Part shown: positions 33,781 to 44,647 of the stretch, piece after piece | How positions within the stretch are numbered: the stretch's first letter is position 1 | How the letters are laid out: every line of letters begins with the position of its first letter | Origin: Candidatus Rokuibacteriota bacterium | GTDB lineage: Bacteria; Methylomirabilota; Methylomirabilia; Rokubacteriales; CSP1-6 | Reading direction: 5' to 3' | DNA: 64,000 nucleotides | NCBI GenBank assembly: GCA_003220435.1 | Contig: QHSL01000059.1 | Span: 1 to 64,000 of the forward strand | Position numbers and translations under genes: made by a program | Notes under the pieces: generated by a model | Seen by the model: only the letters and a program-made list of their open reading frames with translations | Databases searched by the model: none | What the model was told of the DNA's origin: nothing

Positions 33781-36465
33781 ATGGCGGGACGGCCAGTCGA
33801 CCACAAGGTGAAGATCCTCTACATCGAGGACAACCGCGAGAACCGGATGCTCGTGCGGGCGGTCCTGGAGGCGGCCGGCTACGTGATCGTCGACGCCGAG
33901 GACGGGCTGACCGGGATCGAGGCGGCGATTCGTGAGGAGCCGGCGCTCATCCTGCTGGACATCAACCTGCCAGGAGTGGACGGCTACGAGATCGTCGCGA
34001 TCCTGAAATCGTTTCCGAACATCGCCTCGACGCCGGTCATCGCGGTGACGGCGTACGCGATGCAGGGCGACCGTCAACGGACCCTCGTGGCCGGCTGCGA
34101 CGGCTACATCCAGAAGCCCATTGACGTCGACGCCTTCCCGCGCCAGGTGGCCGAGTTCCTGGGCGGCAAGCGCGAGCGGGTCGAGGGTCGCGACGAGGGC
34201 GTCTATCTCCGGGAGCTCAACCAGCGCCTCGTCTACCGGCTGCTCAACCAGGTTGAAGAGCTCAAGCGGCTGAACCAGCACTTCGTGCGCCGGGCCTCGC
34301 AGCTCGAGGACCTGCACCGCTCGCTGCAAGACATCACCTCCGAGATGGGGGTGGCGGCCATGCTCGAGAAGCTGCTGGGCGGTCTCGCGGAGGCGATCGG
34401 GACGACCAGCCTTCGGGTCGAGTTGAGCGAGCCGCCGGGGGTCGACGTCACCGTTCGCAGCCAGGCGGGCGCGCAGCCGCGCAGCGTTCTGGCCGGCACC
34501 GGGGCCGAGGCGGCCGACGACTGGACCGAGGTCGAGTGGACGCTGCCCCTCAACGTCCGCGGCCGCCAGCTCGGTGTGATGGTCGCACGCCACGTGCTGC
34601 CGCCCGGCGCGAAGGCCGACGAGGAGCAGCTGCTCAAGATCGTGGCCGACCAGGTGGCGATCGCCGTCGAGAACGCGCGGCTCTACGAAGGCGTGATGCG
34701 CCGCGCCGCCGAGCAGGAGAGCCTCGTCGAGTCCGGCCGCCTGCTCACCGGCACGCTCCAGGTCTCCGAGGTCCTCCACCGGCTCAGCGAGCTCGTGCGG
34801 AGCCGGTTCGGCGCCGACGTGGCCCGCATCCTCATCCGGGACGACGCGCCCGGCATCTTCCGCCTCCACGCCCAGGCCGGCACGACCCGGACGTCCCTGG
34901 AAACGGTGGCGTACGGCTCGGAGCCCGACGACGTATACCTCGGGTGGATCGTCAAGAACCAGAAGGCCGTGGCGTACCGCGACATCGCGTCGCAGCCGCG
35001 CGTCAAGTACACGGCGTGGCTCGAGAGCGAAGGGTTCGTCTCCTACCTCGGGCTCCCGCTCTTCCTCGAGAGCGAGCTCGTCGGCGTCCTCACGATCCTC
35101 TACCGGCAGCCTCACGAGTTCACCTCCGAGGAGCAGGCGCTCGGCGAGGCGCTCGCGACGTCGGCGTCGGCGGCCATCCGCAATGCGCGCCTGTACGAGC
35201 AGACGCAGGAGCGGCTGCGCCATACCGAGACGCTGTTGGCCGTCAGCCACGACGCCAGCTCGACGCTCGAGCTGACCGAGATCTTGCGGCGCACGACTCG
35301 CGCGATGGTGCGGGCGCTCGGCGCCGAGACCGGCGGGGCATGGCTTCAGGGCGAGGACGGTCGCTTCCTCCCGATCGTCGGCTACCACGTTCCCAAGGAC
35401 GTGCTGCAGGCGCTCGACGGCGAGAGCTTGATTGCGCTGAACCCGCTGGCCAGTGAGTGGCGGCGGGTGGCGCAGCCGATCTGGTCCACCGACAGCCAGG
35501 CCGATCCCCGATTCGACCGTCCGCTGGGGCGGCTGGTCCCGCACAAGTCGCTGCTCATCCAGCCGATGCGGTGGAAGAGTGAGAGCATCGGCGGCTTCGT
35601 GATCGTGTGGCTGAAGGAGCAGCACCGGCTCACGTCGGACGAGCTCCGGCTCGCCGAGGGCATCGCGCTCCAGGCGGCAGTGGCGAGCGAGAACTCGCGT
35701 CTCTACGAGGGCGTGAAGCAGCAGTACGCCGAGCTCCAGCGGACGCAGGCCCAGCTGATCCAATCCACCAAGCTGGCGGCCATCGGGGAGCTCGCGGCCA
35801 ACATCGCCCATGAGATCAACAACCCGCTGACGAGCGTGCTCGGCTTCGCGTCGTACCTCGCCGAGCAGGTGCCGCACGGCCAGCCGATGCGCGAGGAGCT
35901 CGACCTGATCCAGGAAGAGGCCGGGCGCGCGCGCGACATCGTGCGGGACCTCTTGCACTTCAGCCGCCAGCGGGAGTTCATCCCCCAGGTCACCGATCTC
36001 AACCAGGTCCTCGAGCAGACGCTCGCGATGGTGCGCCGCCAGGGCGCCTTCGACTCGATCACGCTGCACGAGGTGTACGCCGCGGAGCTGCCGCCGGTCG
36101 AAGTCGACGTGCCGCGGATCAAGCAGGTGTTCCTCAACCTCATCAACAACGCCGTCTATGTCATGCAGGAGCGCGGCGGCTCCCTCACGCTGCGATCGTC
36201 GTGCAGCGGCGACATGGTGCAGGTCGAGGTGACGGACACCGGCACCGGCATCGCGCCCGAGCATCTCGGCCGCATCTTCGAGCCGTTCTTCACGACCAAG
36301 CCCGAGGTCAGCGGGACCGGCCTCGGACTGTCCGTGAGCCTGGGCATCGTAGAGAGCCACGGCGGGACGATCGGGGTCCAGAGCGAGCTCGGTGTCGGCT
36401 CCACCTTCACGGTGAAGCTCCCGGCCAAGCCCGGCGCCATGGTCGAGGACGATCCGGAATCCTGA
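33781..36465 (+). CDS. Hybrid sensor: receiver, GAF domains and histidine kinase
   Basis: An 894-residue cytoplasmic protein. Order: receiver (residues 10-130; Asp in ALILLDINLPG, Lys in YIQKPIDV), coiled coil (residues 145-190), two or three GAF-type domains (about residues 195-640), a second coiled coil, the phosphoacceptor box NIAHEINNPLTSVLGF and an ATPase domain (LNLINNAVYV, DTGTGI, GTGLGLSV). A receiver at the N-terminus followed by its own kinase means it can be controlled by another kinase, most simply the one encoded just upstream. The start has a Shine-Dalgarno AGGAGAG. Confidence 0.9.
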   Translation: MAGRPVDHKVKILYIEDNRENRMLVRAVLEAAGYVIVDAEDGLTGIEAAIREEPALILLDINLPGVDGYEIVAILKSFPNIASTPVIAVTAYAMQGDRQRTLVAGCDGYIQKPIDVDAFPRQVAEFLGGKRERVEGRDEGVYLRELNQRLVYRLLNQVEELKRLNQHFVRRASQLEDLHRSLQDITSEMGVAAMLEKLLGGLAEAIGTTSLRVELSEPPGVDVTVRSQAGAQPRSVLAGTGAEAADDWTEVEWTLPLNVRGRQLGVMVARHVLPPGAKADEEQLLKIVADQVAIAVENARLYEGVMRRAAEQESLVESGRLLTGTLQVSEVLHRLSELVRSRFGADVARILIRDDAPGIFRLHAQAGTTRTSLETVAYGSEPDDVYLGWIVKNQKAVAYRDIASQPRVKYTAWLESEGFVSYLGLPLFLESELVGVLTILYRQPHEFTSEEQALGEALATSASAAIRNARLYEQTQERLRHTETLLAVSHDASSTLELTEILRRTTRAMVRALGAETGGAWLQGEDGRFLPIVGYHVPKDVLQALDGESLIALNPLASEWRRVAQPIWSTDSQADPRFDRPLGRLVPHKSLLIQPMRWKSESIGGFVIVWLKEQHRLTSDELRLAEGIALQAAVASENSRLYEGVKQQYAELQRTQAQLIQSTKLAAIGELAANIAHEINNPLTSVLGFASYLAEQVPHGQPMREELDLIQEEAGRARDIVRDLLHFSRQREFIPQVTDLNQVLEQTLAMVRRQGAFDSITLHEVYAAELPPVEVDVPRIKQVFLNLINNAVYVMQERGGSLTLRSSCSGDMVQVEVTDTGTGIAPEHLGRIFEPFFTTKPEVSGTGLGLSVSLGIVESHGGTIGVQSELGVGSTFTVKLPAKPGAMVEDDPES

Positions 36466-36755
36466 TCTCCAGGCCGGCACGACCTTGCCGCCGGCCGCGC
36501 AGCAGGTAAGTTTCTAGCCCAATCGACCGCTCATCCTCTCGCTTCATAGGTGCCTGGCCCTGACGCGTTTCGGACCCATTTCCGGAGATTTCGTAAAATA
36601 ATCAGCCACTTAGATCGTCTCCCCTCCGGAAATACAGCTATTTACTTCAATCTAATTAGGCACTTAGGAGCCCACGGGCTTGGTCCCTTGCTTGCACTTA
36701 CTGGCGTCCAGATGGAGTTGAAGACCTATCGGAACGAGGCACGAGGAGAGAGATC
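36466..36755. other. A/T-rich intergenic region with inverted TTTCCGGAG repeats
   Basis: These 290 bases are less G+C-rich than anything else in the window and contain no convincing gene. ATTTCCGGAG (36578-36587) is repeated inverted as CTCCGGAAAT (36624-36633). Between them TAATCAGCCA (36599-36608) recurs from the gap at 24947-25215. TAAAAT at 36594 could be a -10 box. The region probably holds the promoter of the secreted-protein gene at 36756. Confidence 0.5.
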
Positions 36756-37484
36756 ATGACAACGACTATGTGTTGGAGAAGCGCTGTGACGTGGGGCCTG
36801 CTGGGGTTGATGTTCCTGCTGTTCGCCCTGGTGGTCGGGCCGGCGCCGGCCCTGGCGTGGGATGTGTCGCAATTTTGGGTCGATACGAATACGCTCCCGG
36901 CGGATGTGATTCTCTACGAGGTTACCGAGGATATGTACCTCAGAGACGCCGCTGGCAACTTCGTGTCGAGTCCTACCGCAGGTGGCCGCCGGTCCGCGGT
37001 CGCTGAGCTTTCCGGCTGGGCGAAGCTGGGAAGCCCACTCTGCCCGTCGTGGGTGCTGCTGGTCGTTCCGACGACCAAGAAGTGCGCGGTGAACGCCAGG
37101 GGCGCCGACGACCTGAGCCTCGCCACCGGCAAGGGTACGCTCAGCGGGGCGTTCTCGGTGGTGGTCCAGGACATCAACCAGGTGGACGCGGCTGAGTTCG
37201 TCATCATGACCGGGACCTTCTTCGGCGACGCCGACCTCTCGCCGGCCTTCGCGGGCGTGGCGCCGCTGGGGTACATCAAGAACGGCGTCCTTACGATCGA
37301 CGGCAGCGACCTCAAGGCCAGCTTCAGCGGGACGTTCCGGCTGCCCGTGAAGATCAAGGGCTACGTCTCGGACCTCTTTCAGATGGACGCCTATTACATC
37401 AGCAGCACGGGCCTGCCGATCTGGGTGAAGGCCAATGAGCGGTCGCTCGGCGTCCCGACGGTACGGATCGAGATCAAGTTCTAG
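36756..37484 (+). CDS. Secreted protein of unknown function, paralogue of the 30287 product
   Basis: A 242-residue protein with a long signal peptide ending APALAW (about residue 35). It shares INQVDAAEFVIMTGTFFGD, GTFRLPV and the C-terminal NERSLGVPTVRIEIKF with the product at 30287-30964, and keeps the same two-Cys layout (PLCPSW and KKCAVN). No domain is recognised. It has a strong Shine-Dalgarno (GAGGAGAG), its own long upstream region and a strong terminator, which suggests independent, possibly high, expression. Confidence 0.72.
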   Translation: MTTTMCWRSAVTWGLLGLMFLLFALVVGPAPALAWDVSQFWVDTNTLPADVILYEVTEDMYLRDAAGNFVSSPTAGGRRSAVAELSGWAKLGSPLCPSWVLLVVPTTKKCAVNARGADDLSLATGKGTLSGAFSVVVQDINQVDAAEFVIMTGTFFGDADLSPAFAGVAPLGYIKNGVLTIDGSDLKASFSGTFRLPVKIKGYVSDLFQMDAYYISSTGLPIWVKANERSLGVPTVRIEIKF

Positions 37485-37513
37485 TCCGCGACGACTCCTC
37501 GTGCCTCGCTCCC

Positions 37514-37543
37514 GGGCCCGAGCCGGATCACCGGCTCGGGCCC
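37514..37543. terminator. Bidirectional hairpin terminator
   Basis: A perfect 13-bp G+C-rich stem (starting GGGCCCGAGCCGG) with the four-base loop ATCA lies between the convergent secreted-protein and metH genes. The T-tract is short, as in many G+C-rich genomes. Confidence 0.75.
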
Positions 37544-37567
37544 GTTGCGTCTCGAATGTCCCTCGTG

Positions 37568-40969
<3,402 letters not shown>

Positions 40970-40987
40970 AGAGTTATAGTAGCGCAC
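40970..40987. promoter_or_regulatory. Bidirectional leaderless promoter (metH / CoA transferase)
   Basis: The full gap is 18 bp. On the plus strand TATAGT (40975-40980) ends 7 bases before the ATG at 40988. On the minus strand TACTAT (40981-40976) ends 6 bases before the ATG at 40969. The two boxes overlap almost completely, so one symmetric A/T element can serve both genes. Any -35 contacts would fall inside the coding sequences. Confidence 0.6.
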
Positions 40988-42184
40988 ATGACGACCTCGG
41001 CCCTCTCGCTCGATGGCGTTCGCATCCTCGATCTCTCACGCGTTCTCGCCGGGCCCTTCTGCGGCATGCTGCTCGCGGACCTGGGCGCGGACGTCATCAA
41101 GGTGGAGGACACCGGCCCGGGCGACGAGTCACGCACGTGGCCCCCGCACAAGGATGGCGAGTCGGCGGCCTACCTCGTCATCAACCGCAACAAGCGGGAT
41201 CTCACGCTCGATCTCAAGTCTCCGGACGGGGCCGCGGTGCTGAAGAAGCTCGCGGCGGGCGCGGACGTGCTCATCGAGAACTTCCGCACCGGCACCATGG
41301 AGAGCTTCGGCCTGGGCTACGACACGCTCTCCCAAATCAACCCGGGGTTGATCTACTGCTCGGTCTCGGCGTTCGGGCGCACGGGGCCGCGAAAGGACGG
41401 CGCGGGCTACGAGGCGCTCATGCAGGCGTTCAGCGGGATCATGTCCATCACCGGCGAGCCCGACGGGCCGCCGGTCCGCGCCGGCGTCTCGTTCCTCGAC
41501 CTCACGACCGGAATCTTCTCGGCGTTCGGGATCGTCAATGCGCTCCTCTATCGCGCGAAGACCGGGCTCGGCCAGCGCGTCGACGGCTCGCTGCTGGAGA
41601 CGGCCGTGACGCTGCTGAACTATCACGCCGAAGGCTACTTGCTGACGGGGAGCGTGCCGAAGGCTCTCGGCTCAGCCCATCCGTCGCTCTCGCCCTACCG
41701 CAACTTCCGCTGCCGCGACGGTCAGTGGGTGTTCATTGCCGGCGCCAACGACCGATTCTGGCAGAAGCTCGTGGGGGCGCTCGACCTCGCCGCGCTGCGC
41801 GACGAGCGGTTCGCGACCAACCTGGGGCGCGTCCGGCATCGCGCCGAGCTGGAGGCGGCGGTCGCCAAGGCGATCGGGGCCTTCGAGCGCGAGCCTCTGC
41901 TGAAGCTCCTGGAAGACGCCGGAGTGCCGGCGACGCCGGTGAATACCGTGGACCAGGTCATGGACGACCCGCAGACCGTGGCGCGCCACATGATCGAGCG
42001 CGTCCTGCACCCGCGGCTCGGCGAGATTCCGGTCATCGGCACGCCGGTGAAGTTCTCGCGGATGCGCCCGGGCGCCCGTACAGCGGCGCCGCTCCAGGGC
42101 GAGCACACCGACGAGGTCCTGGCTGAGTTCGGTTACTCGGCCGACGAGATCAGCGCGCTGCGGGCCAAGAAGGTCGTCCGGTAG
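40988..42184 (+). CDS. CaiB/BaiF family acyl-CoA transferase
   Basis: A 398-residue class III CoA transferase. The N-terminal motif RILDLSRVLAGPFCGMLLADLGADVIKVE is of the family type, the catalytic Asp lies in AGVSFLDLTTGIFSAFG and the C-terminal part has VPATPVNTVDQV. Such enzymes move CoA between carboxylic acids through an aspartyl-CoA anhydride. The acid substrate is unknown. The start is fixed by the very short divergent promoter; the gene is followed by a hairpin at 42205. Confidence 0.9.
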   Translation: MTTSALSLDGVRILDLSRVLAGPFCGMLLADLGADVIKVEDTGPGDESRTWPPHKDGESAAYLVINRNKRDLTLDLKSPDGAAVLKKLAAGADVLIENFRTGTMESFGLGYDTLSQINPGLIYCSVSAFGRTGPRKDGAGYEALMQAFSGIMSITGEPDGPPVRAGVSFLDLTTGIFSAFGIVNALLYRAKTGLGQRVDGSLLETAVTLLNYHAEGYLLTGSVPKALGSAHPSLSPYRNFRCRDGQWVFIAGANDRFWQKLVGALDLAALRDERFATNLGRVRHRAELEAAVAKAIGAFEREPLLKLLEDAGVPATPVNTVDQVMDDPQTVARHMIERVLHPRLGEIPVIGTPVKFSRMRPGARTAAPLQGEHTDEVLAEFGYSADEISALRAKKVVR

Positions 42185-42204
42185 GGCGGCTTCGGATCGG
42201 GCCT

Positions 42205-42224
42205 CCCCATCGGGTACGATGGGG
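42205..42224 (+). promoter_or_regulatory. Hairpin overlapping the aspartic-protease promoter
   Basis: CCCCATCG and CGATGGGG form a perfect 8-bp inverted repeat around GGTA. TACGAT (42215-42220), a plausible -10 box, lies inside it and ends 5 bases before ATG 42226. It could be an operator or the terminator of the CoA transferase gene. Confidence 0.4.
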
Positions 42225-42225
42225 T

Positions 42226-42834
42226 ATGGGCATGCTTCACGTGCGATTCTGGCTGATCGTCCTGGCCGGGTGTCTCGTGGCGGGTCCGGCCTCCGGGCAG
42301 CTCTACCGATGGACCGACGCGCAGGGGACTGAGCACTACACAGGGGACCTCAGCGCGATCCCGCCGAACTTCCGCGACAGCGCGACGCCGCTGAGCGCTC
42401 CGCAGCCGCGGTCGGAGCCGACGCCGGACGCGAGCGCGTCGACGTCGCTCCAGATGGCACCGGGAGCGCCGATCACGATCGAGGCCCGCCTCAACGGAGC
42501 GCCCCTCACGCTGATCGTGGACACCGGCGCCGACCGTACTCTGATCTCGCCCGAGGCGCTGGCACGCGCCGGGATGAGCAGCCAGCCAACTTCGCCAGTT
42601 GAGGTCGTCGGCGTCACCGGCGCGGCCAACGCGACGCTGGTCACGCTCCCGCTGCTCGACGTCGCCGGCACACGCATCGGTCCGCTGCCGGTGATCGTCC
42701 ACGCGCTGCCCGCCAGGTCTCGGAGCGGCTCCGGATCCGAAACCATCGACGGCCTCCTCGGCCGGGACGTGCTGAACGGCGTAACGCTGTGCGTGGACAC
42801 CGCCTCCGGCCGCGCCACGCTGACAGGGCGCTAG
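42226..42834 (+). CDS. Exported retropepsin-like aspartic protease with DUF4124 domain
   Basis: A 202-residue protein with a signal peptide ending PASGQ. A DUF4124 segment follows (LYRWTDAQGTEHYTGDLSAIP), then a Pro/Ser-rich linker, and residues 80-200 form a single-lobe aspartic protease with the catalytic LIVDTGADRTLIS and the later hydrophobic-Gly motif DGLLGRDVLNG. One lobe means it must dimerise to be active. The target is probably an envelope protein. ATG 42226 and 42232 are both possible; the -10 box favours either with almost no leader. Confidence 0.82.
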   Translation: MGMLHVRFWLIVLAGCLVAGPASGQLYRWTDAQGTEHYTGDLSAIPPNFRDSATPLSAPQPRSEPTPDASASTSLQMAPGAPITIEARLNGAPLTLIVDTGADRTLISPEALARAGMSSQPTSPVEVVGVTGAANATLVTLPLLDVAGTRIGPLPVIVHALPARSRSGSGSETIDGLLGRDVLNGVTLCVDTASGRATLTGR

Positions 42835-42868
42835 ACCCGCAGCCTCCGCAGCGTCTGACGAGCCTCGG

Positions 42869-43768
42869 TCAGCGCGGCTTCTTCACGCTGGGCCGCAGGC
42901 CGCTCATGCGCGCGATCACGTCGAAGACGACCGCGAAATCGTAGTCGGCGAGATCCAGACCGCGCGCAGCGTTGAGCAGCGCGTCGACCAGCGCCACGCT
43001 CGGCAGCGGAACCCCGAGCGCGCGGCCGGTCGCGAGCGCCAGCCCAAGGTCCTTCTGGCACATGTCGACGTCGAACAGCGCCTCTGCCGGCATCCCGAGC
43101 ACGAACGGGCCGCGATATTTGATCATCGGCGACGCGATGACGGACTTCAGCAGCACCTCGACGGCGCGCTCGCGCGTGATCCCGGCTTTCTCGGCGAGGA
43201 CCACCGCCTCGCTGAACGCGAGCATCTGGACGGCGAGCCCCAGGTTCGTCGCGATCTTCATCGTCACTGCGAGCCCCAACGCGCCCACATGAGTGATTGT
43301 CGGCCCGATCGCCAGGAGACAGGGGCGGACCTTCTCGAGCGCCGCCGGATCGCCGCCGACCATGAACGAGAGCTGGCCGGCCTCGAGCGTGATAGGGCTG
43401 CCGGACACGGGCGCGTCGATCAGGGTGGCGCCGCGCGCGGCGACCGCCGTGCCCAGCTGGCGAGTGACCTCGGGGCTCACCGTGCTCATCTCGGCCCACA
43501 CCGCGCCGGGGCGAAGCCCGGCGATCACGCCGTCGGGGCCGAGGGCGATCGCGCGGAGCGCGTCGTTGTCGGTGACCATGCTGAAGACCGCGTCGACGCT
43601 CTCGGCCACCGCGCGCGGCGACTTCTCCAGCGTGAGCCCGGCCGCCACCAAGGCACGCGCCTTCTCGGGCGTCCGGTTGTAGCCGACGACGGGGTGGCCG
43701 GCGTCGAGCAGCCGCCTGGCCATGCGGCCGCCCATGGTGCCGAGCCCGACGAAGCCGACCGGCGCCAT
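42869..43768 (-). CDS. 3-hydroxyisobutyrate dehydrogenase-family oxidoreductase
   Basis: A 299-residue NAD(P)-dependent beta-hydroxyacid dehydrogenase: N-terminal dinucleotide motif VGFVGLGTMGGRMARRL, substrate motif IDAPVSGSPITLEAGQLSFMVGG, and the catalytic Lys in AVTMKIATNLGLA. The usual Gly-x-Gly before that Lys is altered (ALGLAVTMK), but the Lys and Asn remain. It overlaps the RidA gene by one base (TGATG). Gene 62958 encodes a second member of this family that is not its close paralogue. Confidence 0.87.
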   Translation of the reverse strand: MAPVGFVGLGTMGGRMARRLLDAGHPVVGYNRTPEKARALVAAGLTLEKSPRAVAESVDAVFSMVTDNDALRAIALGPDGVIAGLRPGAVWAEMSTVSPEVTRQLGTAVAARGATLIDAPVSGSPITLEAGQLSFMVGGDPAALEKVRPCLLAIGPTITHVGALGLAVTMKIATNLGLAVQMLAFSEAVVLAEKAGITRERAVEVLLKSVIASPMIKYRGPFVLGMPAEALFDVDMCQKDLGLALATGRALGVPLPSVALVDALLNAARGLDLADYDFAVVFDVIARMSGLRPSVKKPR

Positions 43769-44205
43769 CAGGCACCGCCTTCGTCGGCGACCGCGATTGC
43801 GCTGATCTCGATCTTGCACCGGGGATGGGTCGCGAGACGCGACACCTCCACCGTGGTCGTCGTCGGCAGGTGGCCGCCGAGGTATGCGGCCCACACCCGG
43901 TTGAGGTCGTCCTGCTCGCCGATGTCGGTCAGGAACCGCGTCGCCGACACCAGATCGGCCAAGGTGCAGCCCGCAGCCTCGAGGGTCTTCTTGAGGTTCT
44001 CCATCGCCAGCGCCGCCTGCTCGCGCATGGTCGAGGGCAGGTCGAACTCCTCCTCCCGATGCGGGTGGCTGTGATAGACGGCGGCGGCGGTGACTCCGGA
44101 CAAGAAGACGAGCTTCCCGCGGCGCACCACGATCCCGGGCGCGTACGGCATCATCACGTCCGTGCGCCGGTCGGAGTGGTGGACGATCGAGATCTCTTTC
44201 ACCAT
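43768..44205 (-). CDS. RidA/YjgF-family protein
   Basis: A 145-residue trimer-forming protein of the Rid family, which hydrolyses reactive enamines/imines. The segments VFLSGVTAAA, EQAALAMENLKKTLEAAGCTLADLV and VEVSRLATHPRCKIEISAIAV match; the Arg usually involved in substrate binding is present near the C-terminus (HPRCKIEI). The ATG has a Shine-Dalgarno GGAGG. It is translated just upstream of the dehydrogenase, so both probably act on one metabolite. Confidence 0.88.
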   Translation of the reverse strand: MVKEISIVHHSDRRTDVMMPYAPGIVVRRGKLVFLSGVTAAAVYHSHPHREEEFDLPSTMREQAALAMENLKKTLEAAGCTLADLVSATRFLTDIGEQDDLNRVWAAYLGGHLPTTTTVEVSRLATHPRCKIEISAIAVADEGGA

Positions 44206-44270
44206 TCGATCCTCCGCGAATCTCGCTCGGGCATCCTACCACGGGGTGTGAAGGCCGTTTGCCCACGCGA

Positions 44271-44276
44271 TACACT
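44271..44276 (+). promoter_or_regulatory. -10 box of the receiver-like gene
   Basis: TACACT ends 8 bases before the ATG at 44285, with no Shine-Dalgarno in between; probable leaderless start. The minus-strand RidA gene has its own TAGGAT further left (44233-44238). Confidence 0.45.
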
Positions 44277-44284
44277 CGAGCGCA

Positions 44285-44647
44285 ATGCCGGTGATCGTGG
44301 TGCTGGACGACGACGCGACGACGCGAGGGGACCTCGCCGAGCAGCTCGGTCGCCTCTTTCCGCGGGCACGAGTGATCGCCGCGACCACCGACACGGCCTC
44401 TGGAGTCATCCAGGACGAGAGCATCGTTCTGACCGGCCTGGCCACTGCCGAGCGAATCGCCCTTCAGCGGCCCCGGCTCGCGCTTCGCGTGGTCGCGTTG
44501 ACCCCCGAGATGGGCCCGGATACCCTCATGAAGGCCGAAGCCGCCGGCGTCTACGCGACGCTGCGCGCTCCGGCCAGCGCCGAAGGGCTGCGCGCCGTGC
44601 TCGGGCCCCTGGTCGGCGATGCCACGCCGTCGGGAGTGGAGGGCTGA
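44285..44647 (+). CDS. Receiver-like protein lacking the phosphoacceptor
   Basis: A 120-residue protein with the fold pattern of a response-regulator receiver: acidic start VIVVLDDDATTRGDL, central strands and a final helix. The position of the phosphorylated Asp is occupied by hydrophobic residues (DESIVLTGLAT) and the conserved Lys is absent (TLRAPAS), so it cannot be phosphorylated in the normal way. Its stop overlaps the RNase D start (TGATG), so it probably acts with that enzyme. Family assignment is by pattern only. Confidence 0.6.
   Translation: MPVIVVLDDDATTRGDLAEQLGRLFPRARVIAATTDTASGVIQDESIVLTGLATAERIALQRPRLALRVVALTPEMGPDTLMKAEAAGVYATLRAPASAEGLRAVLGPLVGDATPSGVEG

Noticed and set aside
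31391-36480. Two very long minus-strand open frames opposite the kinase genes
   Set aside because: They are antisense shadows caused by high G+C; the plus strand encodes complete kinase domains.
36550-36759. 69-codon frame in the A/T-rich gap
   Set aside because: Codon use differs strongly from neighbours, it runs across the motif-rich regulatory region and overlaps the Shine-Dalgarno and start of the secreted-protein gene.
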